Assembly: GCA_003342815.1 (NCBI GenBank)
Contig: PTEX01000120.1
Location: 706,562-770,561 of the forward strand
Direction of reading: 5' to 3'
From: Eudromia elegans
Lineage: Eukaryota > Chordata > Aves > Tinamiformes > Tinamidae
Length of the DNA stretch: 64,000 bases
This document shows, piece after piece, positions 48,028-59,504 of this stretch; the first letter of the stretch is position 1, and the number at the start of each line of letters is the position of its first letter. The translations under genes were made by a program, and so were the position numbers. The notes under the pieces are model-generated. The model saw only the letters and a list, made by a program, of their open reading frames with translations. It ran no database searches and had not been told where the DNA came from.

Positions 48028-50954
48028 GTGAGCCAGAAGTGGTGTCTTTGTTATTTACACTAGTTTGCTAGCAGTGTTTTGATATCTAAGTGTCTTTGAG
48101 TAATTATTAAATAACTTGCTTTTGGTGTCTGTTAATATATTCCTTAGTCACTTTGTTCCTCAGATAACAGCTAGTATGTTTCACCTAACATTTTTAAAAT
48201 CACAGATCTCTGTTTTGGTTTTTTTTTTTTTTAAACTTCTGAAATATAATCAAAAGATATGCTAAATGTGGGAAGAGTATTCATATATTTAGATATGATA
48301 CTTAATAAAAAATAAAAGCTTTCTTTCATTTCAACTTGTTCAAAACTCACTAAAATACTTTCATCAAGCAAAGCAATGCTTGTGTACAAGAATTTAAAAG
48401 TAATTATATCCAAATTTCTAAATATCTTAATGTGATCTCTTAATGCATTAGACCTAGAAAAGATGCCTTCACAAGCACTGTCTGTAAGTTGTCCTGCTTT
48501 TATCTCATGTTCTCTTGGTGTGACAAATGCTTACTAAGATGATAGGCCTAACCTGAATAGTACTATCTAAGGAAAGATAAAGAAGGATATTGGTTCTTGC
48601 ATGTTTGACTAAAGTTTTGATGTGGTGAAATATTTTATATTAATAAATTATACATTTTCAGAAAATACTGAATCTATGCAAATCAGACATTTTTGAATCT
48701 ACACAAATCAGACATTTTAAAGTTTATTCTATTACAAAAATCAGCTTCAACTTAGCACCTTTATGGACAGGTAACTGGAGACAGATAAGATATTCCAGCG
48801 TAACTCAAACAGCATTAGATGCCTACATGCAGGATACTGAATTGACCCTGTGTGTCACTGTAATCGAGACACTAAATGTATGACTCTACATTATATGTAT
48901 TTATCTGAGAGTTCCTAATGGTAACAATGTTATAGCCATTATCACCTAAAGACATAGGTGAGCTCTAGTAGAGAGAATATCCTTTTTCATCTGTAGAAAC
49001 TGGTAGAGCAAAATACACTACCTTTCAAACACAAAATCCTTTCTTTGGGTGATTGAACCTGTGTTATTTTGTGCACAGATGGGAAAACACGGTACAGTTT
49101 TCTTGAGTAGGCAGAGCAAATCCATAATATTTGGAACGTGGCTGACCAACAGAATGAGTCTGGTATTTCTCAGAATCAGTTATCAGCAGTCTATGGTCAT
49201 TTACCCCGATAAAACACAGTTTAAAAGCACTATGAGTTTCTACACAGCAGAAATACAGTGTAGTATAGAAGTACATGCTCTAAAAATATACAAAGCTTAT
49301 AAAAATTTATAGAATTGTCTATTTCTCATACTACTCCTATATGTACAACTTAAGACATCAGTCTAAAAGTTATCTTTATATTTGGAGTATATTGACTATG
49401 TGTTTCTTACTGTTGACCTATTTAGTGTTTGGTTGGTCAGTAACTGATTGGGTAATCTGGTCCCAGAATTGTGTTCCACTTTTGAATAATCAGAGAAGAG
49501 AGAGGTATGAAGGGAAGGGCCGCCTATGAGTAGCTTACAGGTACGGAGAGCTTGAGGAGAATAGAGCTGATATTTCTTTAGAAAGAGATACACAAAAAGA
49601 AGCAAGAGTTACCAAACAATTGCTGTCCTAGGGGTTTACTAAACTCCTTGGGAGAGAAGAATAGAATGAACAGAGAATTCAAAGGAGTAGAAGCTGGAAA
49701 AAATGTCAGAAGGAAGTTCCCTAGATTATAAAGAGCAAGAATCTCAATTGGGAGAGTCTACTCAATTCTGCTTGAGGGTTGAAATTATCAGTTCTTGTTG
49801 CAGTGCTACAGTTCAAGGCATATAGTAGCAGGGTTAATACAGTAGATTGAGCTCTGGCATATATGTATTTGTATAAAATCTTAAGATGTTAAAATATTTA
49901 TTATTAGCACTAATAAACTAATTTTATTTTCTGTGTCACAAGGTTTCAAAGAAATATGGGTATGTATTCAGTTATAATGACATTACAGATTAGTACTTAT
50001 CTATGCTGAAGACTGTTTTGGGTGGATAGAGTTTTCATTACCTATTTTAGTATAAATAAGAAATTATTAAAATATTCTTTCTGAATCTCAAATATTGTAT
50101 CAAGCTTTCTTAGCATACTGCTTCACTTTTTAAAAGAAGATAGGTTGAGTGACACTGACAGTCCACTTATAAATGTCTGAGTACTGTTGGCATTTAACTG
50201 ACAAGGGCAAACAAGATTGATTTTAGTAATTTGGGAGATTCAGAATATATGAATTTTCCTTCTGATAAATTTATGTGGTATTAATTTTATCGCTTTTACT
50301 TTCCTGTTGCTTTCAGGACCTTATGTTGGAACAGAAGTGTGATAAAATAATTACTAGACATCTGAAATGAACTCCCTTTTTCATGTAAATCAATAAGGAA
50401 ACACAGGCTTTCTATACAATGTTCTTCATTATGAATTATTATGAACATTGATTATTATTTTTATTCCTCCCTTTTTACTCTGTCAATAAATCAGGAAATA
50501 GCAGTTTGGCTCTTTTAAGAAGGTCAGTTGATCAAAAAGTCACGAAATAAGAATATTTATTTAAGGAAATTGCACATAATTGTGTATCAGAATCTGACTT
50601 CTTCAACCTTTCTATACATCATAAGCAGATAAATTACTCTATTCAGGGACATGAAATGCCTACACTCCTCCCTTTCTCACTTGGTGATGGCTCTTTCTTT
50701 TTCATTTAAATCAGTTCCGTATCACATATGCCTGTAAGTACTATTTTTTCCTTCCTCTTCCTTTTCACTCAAAAGTACTGCAACCCCAAAATTAACCTTG
50801 AGAAGCTGAGAGAAGTAATGACAACATTTGTAAGTAAAGAAGTCACAAACTATCCACATTCAGATAATCCAAGAATGCGCTTTTTTAAGAGAACAAAAAA
50901 AAAAAAAAAAAGACACAGAGAAGAAGAAATAATATAAGAGAAACCCAAAACTTA
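48028..50954. other. AT-rich non-coding sequence
   Basis: It contains the 25-bp duplication at 48669-48718 and a poly-A run at about 50896-50911 just upstream of a CR1. Overlapping frames at 49049-49605 on both strands have no recognised motif. Confidence 0.5.
48669..48718. repeat. 25-bp tandem duplication
   Basis: Two copies of a unit reading tgaatctaYRcaaatcagac and ending in acatttt start at 48669 and 48694, differing at about two positions. Confidence 0.88.
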
Positions 50955-51048
50955 GGGTTGTGCCTAGTCTAGTTGCAGGCCTGTGGCCATTGGTGACCTG
51001 CAGTGATCAGTACTGGGCCCAGTGCTATTCAACTTGTTCATCAATTAT

Positions 51049-51070
51049 TGCAGGCCATTTTAGGCCTGCA
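51049..51070. repeat. Hairpin at the LTR 5' end
   Basis: TGCAGGCC and GGCCTGCA are perfect 8-bp inverted arms around a 6-base loop. They occupy the first 22 bp of the solo LTR. Confidence 0.9.
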
Positions 51071-51358
51071 CCCTTACGCGTGTGCTCAAGATGAGCCCCC
51101 ATTTACGTGTGTATTGATTTGTTACATTTATTTATTGTATTTGTAATGTTAATTATTGAGACCTGTTTTGTTCATTACACTTGTGTTGTAGAATGTTCCT
51201 GAACCCTCCCGACTCTTCCCCCGCACCTGCCCCTGTCAGTCATTTGTTGAACCCTCCCATTACCCAATCACATCCCTGAGAACCTTTCTCTTACCCAATG
51301 ATCCTTAGAGTTTGCTCCTTGTTGTACCAATCATTTTACTCCGTTTATTTGAGACTTT

Positions 51359-51387
51359 TATATAAGGAATGTTTGTTCCATAATAAA
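51359..51387 (+). promoter_or_regulatory. LTR TATA box and polyadenylation signal
   Basis: TATATAAG and AATAAA lie only 15 bp apart, implying a very short R region as in alpharetrovirus-like avian LTRs. Three CCAAT boxes lie 28-95 bp upstream. Confidence 0.7.
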
Positions 51388-52531
51388 GGTTCCCACTTTG
51401 CACCCCCACGTGCGTGCGTGTCTTGCCTCGGNGGGACAGGCATTCCGTGGGTGTGGGGGCCCTCCACTAACTTACCTTCCGCCCTGGGACCATCGGAGGC
51501 GGAGTTGAGAGTTCGGTGACCCACCCGGGGCATGTTTCTGCCAAGGAGCTAGCTAGGATTCGGGTGAGACCGGGCGCTTGGCTTTGGCGCTGGGTTTTTG
51601 GGAATCCCCGGGTTCTCCCTAATATCCTTTTGGGGAAAGGGCTCACCACAATGACTTGGACAGATGGGAACCTGGTGCACTCTCACCAAGTTCATGAACG
51701 ATACCAAACTGGGTGGAGTGGCTGACACTCCAGAGGGCTGTGCTGCCATTCAGAGGGACCCAGACAGGATGGAGATTTGGGAAGAGAGGAACCTCATGAG
51801 GTTCAACAAGGATAGGTGCAGGGTCCTACACTCATGGATGAATAATCCCAGACACCAGTACAGACTAGGAGCAGCTCTGAAGAGAGGGATTTGGGAATAC
51901 TGGTTGACAATAAGTTAACCAAGTCAGCAATGTGACCTTGTGGCCCAGAAAGCAAACGGGATCCTGGCCTGCATGAGAAGGTCGAGGAAGGGGATCCTGC
52001 CCCTCTCCTCTGCTCTGGTGAGGCCGCACCTGGAGTATCGTAGGCAGGTCTTGACTGATCAGTACAAGAGGGATGTGGAGCTTCTAGAGAGTGTCCAGTG
52101 CAGAGTGACAATGATTAAGGAACTGAAACATCTACCATATGAGGAAAGACGAAGTGAGCAGGGCCTGTTTAGCCTAGAGAAGACTGAGAGGAGATCTAAT
52201 CAATATGTGTAGGTACTTGAGAGGAGAATGTAAAGAGGATGGGGAAAATTTTTTCTCAGTGGTGGCCAGTGATAGGACAAGGCGTAATGGGTGCAAGTTG
52301 AAACACAAGAACTTCCATCTCCATGTGAGGAAGAACTTCTTTCCTGTGAGGGTGACAGAGCCCTGGAACAGGCTGTCCATAGAGGTTGTGGAGTCTCCTT
52401 CTCTGGAGATCTTTAAAACTCCACCTGGATGTCACCCTGTGCCACATGCTTTAGGTGTGCTTGAGCAGGAAGGTTAGACTAGCTCATCTCTAAAGGCCCC
52501 TTCCACCCTCAGCCATTCTGTGATTCTTTGA

Positions 52532-55500
52532 CATTGTAGATAGTATAAAAACAAATGGAAGCAATTAATCATGGAAAAAAACTTTTTTTTTTGAAAAGGG
52601 GATTTATCTCAATTGTAAAATTTGTTTTTTAAAATAATGTCAGTATAAGAGCTGTACTAACAAATGTCTTAGAAATCCTGCAGTTTCTCATGGAGAGTAC
52701 TCTGTTATTAATTTTTAATGAATTTAAGATTGCAGACACACAACCTTAGAATATATGCCAAATCTTAATTGGCCCTTTTTTTGAGTAGGAGTGGGGAGAA
52801 CACCAAATGACCTCAAGAGGGCTTCCAATCTAAATTATTTGTTAAGATGCTAATATATACTCTCATCATATTAGATGAAAAGCTTAGTCTACTATATGTT
52901 GAATTCTTAATGAAAAATATGAAACTACAATATTAGTTGCACAGAAACAAATAAACTTTACAAAATTTTGCTATTGCTTCAGTAGCTTCTAATGCTGTTT
53001 TCTGTGAACCAGTCAATCAATAGCTCAAGCTGATGCCTGCACTTCAACTGAGATCCCAGACTAAGTTGTTAAGTCCTTGAATTCATTAAAGGTAGCACAT
53101 TGTTTTTTCTCTAGATCAGTATTAGTGACTTTGCTAAATTCTCAGTCAAGAGCACTAGTGTGTTTTTCCCAAGTTTCTGGTCAGTAGATTTATTTATTTA
53201 TTTAGATACATTTAGTCTACTTAAAACTTTTGTCAAGACAGGGTTTATGGTGTGTTATTACTCTATTGCAAACTACTGCAATACTATTGAAATAAATTCT
53301 GCAAACTATTGAAAACTACTGCAGCTATTACTTTTCTCTAGTCCAGACATATGCATTAATACAAAGTAAAGAGCAAAGTATTGAGCAGTCAGTGATTCTT
53401 TCTGATACATTTAGTGCTGACTAGCAATACAGTCCAAGGGAAGTAAATTCCCTAATACTTTTTGCCCTATAAAAATCTAATACAAAAGACTCTCTATGAT
53501 TTCCTCTCTCTGTATCTGGAACTGCTAGACATGGTTTATGTACCTAATGGGATGCTCCTGAATTGTTTCAAGTAATGCTGAACAACAGCATAGGTCACAT
53601 TTAATGTCAAAACTAAAATGCTAATAAAAAATAAAAGCTATTACTCAATTCATATAGTGGTAGGAGTATATATAAGTGTTGCAAAAACATGAGTATTTCC
53701 ATGCAGTATACAACATTTCCAAATAGTCATGCCCTAAACCTACTGAGATACTTATTATATTCTTGAAGTAAATCTGGTCCTTATACAGTTCTATCCTACA
53801 CAGCCATGTCTGATCATCGGCGGTACTTCTTGCCCTAGCATGCTTCTGTTCACAACCAGCCATCTCTTCTCCATCCATCTCCGTCTTGACATCCCTGCTT
53901 TCCAGCTGAATGTGCTTTATTCTTTTCTACTCCACAGACATTCCTTCTTCTATTTATATCACTGTATTAGTCTTAGCATATTTGCAGGGCAAAACTGCCA
54001 TACATGTGAATCAGTAAGTGCAGAACACTGTTACTTTGGTTTGAAAGCATTTTACACCTGCTGCACATTCAAATAATACTTTGTCTGGAAAGAATGTCTC
54101 TCTGGCACATTATTCCCCTCCACTAAATGTGAGCTGCACTTTTTCATTTCAACCAACCAAACCATGTCTCTACTACTCCTGTGAATGACACTATGATCTA
54201 ATCTGACTTCAACTGGACTCATATATTGCAGCTCTTACTCTCTCATTGCCAACCAAATAACAGATTTGACAGATACAGACTTTTGCTTTTGGAGCTCGTG
54301 GGCAGTAAGAATGTGAACTGACAGAGGAATGATTTATGATTTGTTTGTTTGAAGGAGAATAGCATTCAGTATGTTTATGGCAAACTGTATTAACCATATT
54401 TGGCATTTCAGTGAAGCCTGTAGGTGGACATGCTGTAGCCTTGCTAAATCCTGTAATTCATACTAAATTTCATTCTTCTGGGGGACAAGGTCCACTATAA
54501 TTCTAATTATCCTTACTCTTGTAGTATATCAGATTATAGAATCTGTGAGGCAGATCTTTCAACTGAGAAGCATGGATTTTTTTTTCATAATCTTGCTTAA
54601 GATTAAAAAGATTTTTTGGTTTTTTTTTACTCTTACTGAAGAATTATATCTTCACAGCCCCAAAAGAGAGGATATGTTGAACAGAGTTCTGTCTACCTTC
54701 ATTTTAGGTAGACATTCTTCAGTATTCACTTATAGTATGGCAGGCAGCCTGTCAATTAAAATAGTATGACAGTTTAGATTTCCACTTAGCACAAAATTGA
54801 GATGACCTACGGATACAGAAAGCAAAAAAAAAGTATAGGATTTTTAAATATTCTTGAATGATTGCTGTGCAGATGACAATGATTATAGTTAATAAAAGTA
54901 ATTGTGAGGTGGCATATTTAGAATTTTATGCAATACGGGGAAATTATAGAAATACCTGCAGAAAAAGTTAAGATGTATCACAAATGAAATTGGGCCCAAT
55001 ATGGTGAGTGTGATATACATTATGATGCAAATGAAGTAAAACTAAAAATATATGTTACTTTTGCTTCAGGACTTCTTGAGAGTTGTAAGATTACAGCAAG
55101 AGAGACATGAAACAGTTAGAAAAAGTCTGATGAAGGGAAACAGGAATCATCAGAAGTAGCAAAAATAAGATTTATGAGGAAAAACAGAATGAATTCTCCT
55201 TAGCATGCATGCTCCAACCTCTGATGGAGGGGAACAAGATAATATGGTCTTCTTTATATTTATAAAAAGCTTTCTGCAAACCTAAAGGACATGTTCTGCA
55301 TATTCCTGAAGGGTATAATAGTATGTGATGGACAAATAGTACAAACAAGAGGGATATTATTATGATGCTAAGGGAAATGAAGCAGTAAAACAAAAGGGCA
55401 GAAAGGCCTTAGAGTGTCTAGATGTAGAATTCATTGAAAGTAGGCTGGAAAATCATCTTTCAGGATACAGTAATTCTGTACTTAAGGCATTACCTTTTTC

Positions 55501-58066
55501 TACTTTTGGTCTAATCTAACACTGCTGTACTTTCCACTTTCTATTTGCTTTAGACAGGCAGTTGTGCCTGGCGCAATGTAGCTATATTGACCACATTAAG
55601 CTAGTGGTATCCAACCTTTCTTACGGAAGCACTGAAAGGACTTATATTTCACAAGATACAGCTGTATGTTGGTCTGCTCTATATTAAGTAGCATAGGTTA
55701 TGACATACTGAGATGAGTTACAGGGACCTTATTTGAAGATATTGTGCTCACAATTTTGACCTAATCTACCCTGTTAATTGTCAAGAAGAGTCTATCCTTG
55801 CAGAGCAAATAGCTTCTCTGTATTGGATCTGCTCCAAGGGTAAGGGAAAATCTGAGAACCTCCACTCTAGCCTCCAGATCCCTCCCAGTAAAGAAAGCAG
55901 AAAACCAACACTTTCATGCAGATTTCATCCACTCAGTGCCAAGGATGGCATCCCCGCTGCCTTTCCCAACAGCTGGGAAGTGATGGGCATTCTCCTGCCT
56001 TCAGAGTGGGAATGAGGAATCTCATCATGTGGCAATAGAAATGGGAAAATTGGGGGAAAAAAGCGTGGAATTGCTGCAAGTTGCCTGTAGGTCTAGCCAA
56101 AGTATTTTGCAATACATGAAAACACTCTTCAGACTTAAGATACGTCCTGCCAACATTATCTCCAAAATGACTCTCGGTATTTAATTTAATTTAATTTTTC
56201 CTCACATATAATTTTGAAGTGAAATACAGAAGAAGAATTGAACATAAATATAGAAGGGCTATCCATAGGTACATTGCTATCTGTGGTTTAACTGCAAGTT
56301 GGAGTTACGGACTATCTGTTTTTTATCATGCCAGAGGCATAACTCTCCTCCAAACACTGACAATTTTCTCATGAAAACTTCTTATTTCAGGCCAAAGGAA
56401 TTTTTCCCAAAGATTTATTTCATGTCACATATGGATAAAAGATCTACACTGAAGATTTTGTAAGAAAGAAGAATACTTTCAAGGCTAGTACCAGAAGCCT
56501 GCTGGTCTGAAGGTAAGTGTGATTGTGTTGTCTGTGCCATCATTATCATCACTGAATCACCGTTTCCAGAAAGTCAGTGCTTCAGCTTGCACAGTCCATA
56601 GTTTAATAATGGCTTGAGACTGAAATGGCACTCTAAGCAACATTAAAACTGCATGTTTTAGCAATATGTCAAATAGCTCTTGTCAAAGAGGTTATTTTCC
56701 CCAATCTGAAAATATCATGACATTTTTTGTTGAGTTAAAGGGCAGAATTCACATAAATATTCTTGGGGGACTGTGACTTTTTGTATTTAGAGATATCAAA
56801 AAAATTATTTTAAGTGCCAAGAATAACACTGAGATTAATGTTATTTCTTCTATTCTTTTGTCTGCAAAAATGTCTGCAATTTTCAATTATAACAAAATAA
56901 TATAAGCTATTTATTTCTCATTACAGATGTTAGTCCTCTGCAGAAAGTAACTTATCTTTAAAAGTGTTCATGTCCATAAGAATTAAGCCTTTGCATAGAT
57001 CATCTCATGTTCAACATTTACGATGAGACTGGAGTTTATTACTATATTAAAGTTTTGTTTTTTACATACAGAAATTAACCACTCGCTGGCAATATTTATT
57101 TATTTATATGATTCTCTTAAGAAAATACTAGCTTGCTATAGCAATAAGCTCTGTAGTGATTACATTAAATATTTCTTATGATTTTCCCGTGTGATTGGAC
57201 ATTTCAGCATAAATACGCTATTGCTAGAATCCAGAAGTCATTAAGGAGTCAGTTGAAAAACCTGATTTTGAAAACCTATCAGATCCCTTGAAAGAGAGTT
57301 GCATTTTACTTAGCTGTTTTCCTAATTATGTTCTTCTATATGATAGATGGTATTATATATTAGTGAAAGCCAGAATGGGGAAGTAACATGGTTTAGATTG
57401 ACACATCAATATGCTAGCATACTGCAATCAGTTTGCAAGTGTATTTCAGCAAGTTCATTAAAAATATTTTTAAGAGCAAAACAGTCTTGACTTTGAGAAA
57501 GAAAAATTACCAATATATTAAATAAAGCATCAATTTCTGCAGTCAAAAAACATTTTCATTCCTAGTTATTAGACTAAATGTCAGAAAGGCAGCATGTGGA
57601 TCAGATTATCACAGAAAAACCGCTGCAGAGCATTTAAAAAGGAGTGCCCATAAGCTTTTTAGAACTATAGTTCCTGTGGTCTGTATAATGGTCATTACAA
57701 TTCAGCCTTGTATTTATAAAGCAGCAGACTAAAGTCATTTTTCTTCATAAATACCAAGAAAGTAATGCATTACTTACATTACATTTACGTTACATTTAGC
57801 TAGAACTACATGGTAGCCAGAAACTGCACTTGTTAATATTCCTGTTTATCTCATATAGGTGGACAAATGGAAGAATATGCTTGGGCACACAACTAGATCA
57901 CATACACTTAGTAGCTATCAGTGAGTTTCACAGCTGTTTGTGTGTACTACGTGTAGCACACTTGTATGAACAGGGAGATTTAGTGACCAGGAGCAACCTC
58001 TGATGTCCATGTCAAACAGGATGTCTACAACATCACATAAGCCTGCAGCACTCCCGTGAAGGAAAA
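52532..58066. other. AT-rich non-coding sequence
   Basis: Short frames only. Slightly GC-richer patches at 53770-53900 and 55840-56030 have no recognisable domain or repeat. An ATTTA-rich stretch lies near 56180-56200. Confidence 0.5.
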
Positions 58067-58168
58067 CACAGAGCCACAGGATGGTTGAGGTTGGAAGGGA
58101 CCTCTAGAGATGATCTAGTCTAACCCCCCTGCTCAAGCAGGGACACATAGAGCACATGGCACAGGGTT
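58067..58168 (-). mobile_element. CR1 LINE 3' end fragment
   Basis: It reads in reverse the CR1 3' end: cacaggatggttgaggttgg, gggacctctagagatgatct, then the 'cccctgctcaagcaggg' block and agcacatggcac, closely matching 43975-44060. The fragment is about 100 bp and severely 5'-truncated. Confidence 0.95.
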
Positions 58169-59476
58169 GCAAGGCTTTTACAGGCATAATACATGTTTTA
58201 CAGTGTTGTTCAGCATTCTTTATATCTAAAAACATTTACTCTTTGCTAAGTTTGCTCATGGCAGTGTACATATTTATTTCATTTTTAAGTATAGGATTCT
58301 GCCCTTGGAGGAAAATGGTGTTGACCATAAGGCAGACTTTGCAGACGTCTGAAAGATAGTTTGAGGATTAATTGTTTCTTCCAAGATCTGCAGTGGTAGA
58401 CAGGCAGAGCTCGTAGTTGTTTCTATTTAGCCACTCAGGAGAGCCATCCCAGTTTCCCTGTTCTGTCTTTGAAAATCAATGGGCTTTGGCACAGCTATAG
58501 GGAACACTGAATCCTTGTATTATACGGATTTTTTTTTCTTTCATGTAGAAGATGAAGGTTTACTGAGATTTATATTCTGAAATCAATCAACCAACTCACT
58601 CTAATGAAATGCATACCTTTTTTTTTTTTTTTGTGGATAAGATCACATTAAGTCTAGATTTCTTTGTTTTCTCCCAGATTTTTGCCTAAGAACATTTTAA
58701 TGATTTACTGAACCAAATATAATATGATACTGAGACACTGTGAACCTGGATATTTCCCAGGTTTTGAGACACAGATTTCAGGGATACATGCTAGAGACTT
58801 GATTATAATAGCTTTTCATAATGCCTAATAATACCTGCTGCATTTTATTTCCAACTATTATTTAGTTATTTAGTAGTACCACAATGCTGCATAGAATAAT
58901 AGTTTGAGGCTACTTGAAAAGCTCTAGATGTATTGAAATACATCTATTAGGAATTGCTGAATGTGATATCTGAATCAGCATTTCTTTACAAAAGAGAGTA
59001 AGTTACATTTTTGAAGTTTTGCAATAGTAGCCAAGTTTTATTCTTTGTAATCTTATATGAGGGATGTTTTCTACAAGTATTTCATGCACAGCTACTTTAA
59101 TACTTTTAATTTCTCTACTTTTTTAAATTCTACCCCTTCCCCCTCTAGCTTCCAGCATTCACCTTTTCAGTCTTTCTTCTCAACATTAAAATTTCCTCAT
59201 GCCCACTTTGTCTTTCACTTTTGTCACAAAACCTTAGAGATTTATGGAAGAACAAAGCCATAGCCATTTCCATTTCAACTTTCCCTTTAATAGGATGTTG
59301 TCAAGGAATGTCTTAAACATCTTATGTGTTTCACAGACAGTGTAGACTGCTTGTCCCACTGAATTCAGTTTCCCATTATTCACTATCTCATACTGCCATA
59401 TACTACTTTTTATTGAATCTCTTTGATTAGTGCCTCTGTGTTTAATATCCCCCCAAAAGCTCTTTGATTTTTGCCT

Positions 59477-59504
59477 TTTATTTATTTATTTATTTATTTA
59501 TTTA
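59477..59504. repeat. TTTA microsatellite, seven units
   Basis: Seven perfect TTTA units. Confidence 0.95.

Larger units (their letters stand above)
51049..51650 (+). mobile_element. Solo LTR (602 bp) inserted in CR1
   Basis: The insert begins TGCAGGCC and ends CTCACCACA. The CR1 reading resumes precisely outside it, which sets the limits. The flanks ATTAT (51044-51048) and ATGAC (51651-51655) are an imperfect 5-bp target duplication (3 of 5). Three CCAAT boxes (51264-51268, 51295-51299, 51327-51331), a TATA box TATATAAG (51359-51366) and AATAAA (51382-51387) give the plus orientation and a compact promoter. The 260 bp after the poly-A signal is GC-rich and unusually long for U5. It contains ttcggtgacccacccg (51509-51524), which partly resembles a tRNA primer-binding site, so part of it could be a 5' leader rather than U5. 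One unresolved base (N) is at 51432. Confidence 0.85.
50955..52531 (+). mobile_element. CR1 LINE, distal ORF2 and 3' end, split by a solo LTR
   Basis: The left piece (about 50955-51048) carries the reverse-transcriptase segment with 'gtactgggcccagtgctatt'. After the LTR the ORF resumes at 51656 (ttggacagatgggaacctgg, then ttcatgaacgataccaaact) and runs through the CR1 C-terminus (SALVRPHLEYR, LPYEERRSEQGLFSLEK, WNRLSIEVVESPSLEIFK in three frames) to the 3' terminal repeat at about 52515-52531. Several frameshifts show that it is inactive. It is the longest CR1 copy in the window, with roughly 970 bp of CR1 after the LTR is removed. Confidence 0.95.

Noticed and set aside
51345-51749. Several GC-rich open frames on both strands
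   Set aside because: They fall within the solo LTR and contain its unresolved base; no retroviral protein is recognisable.
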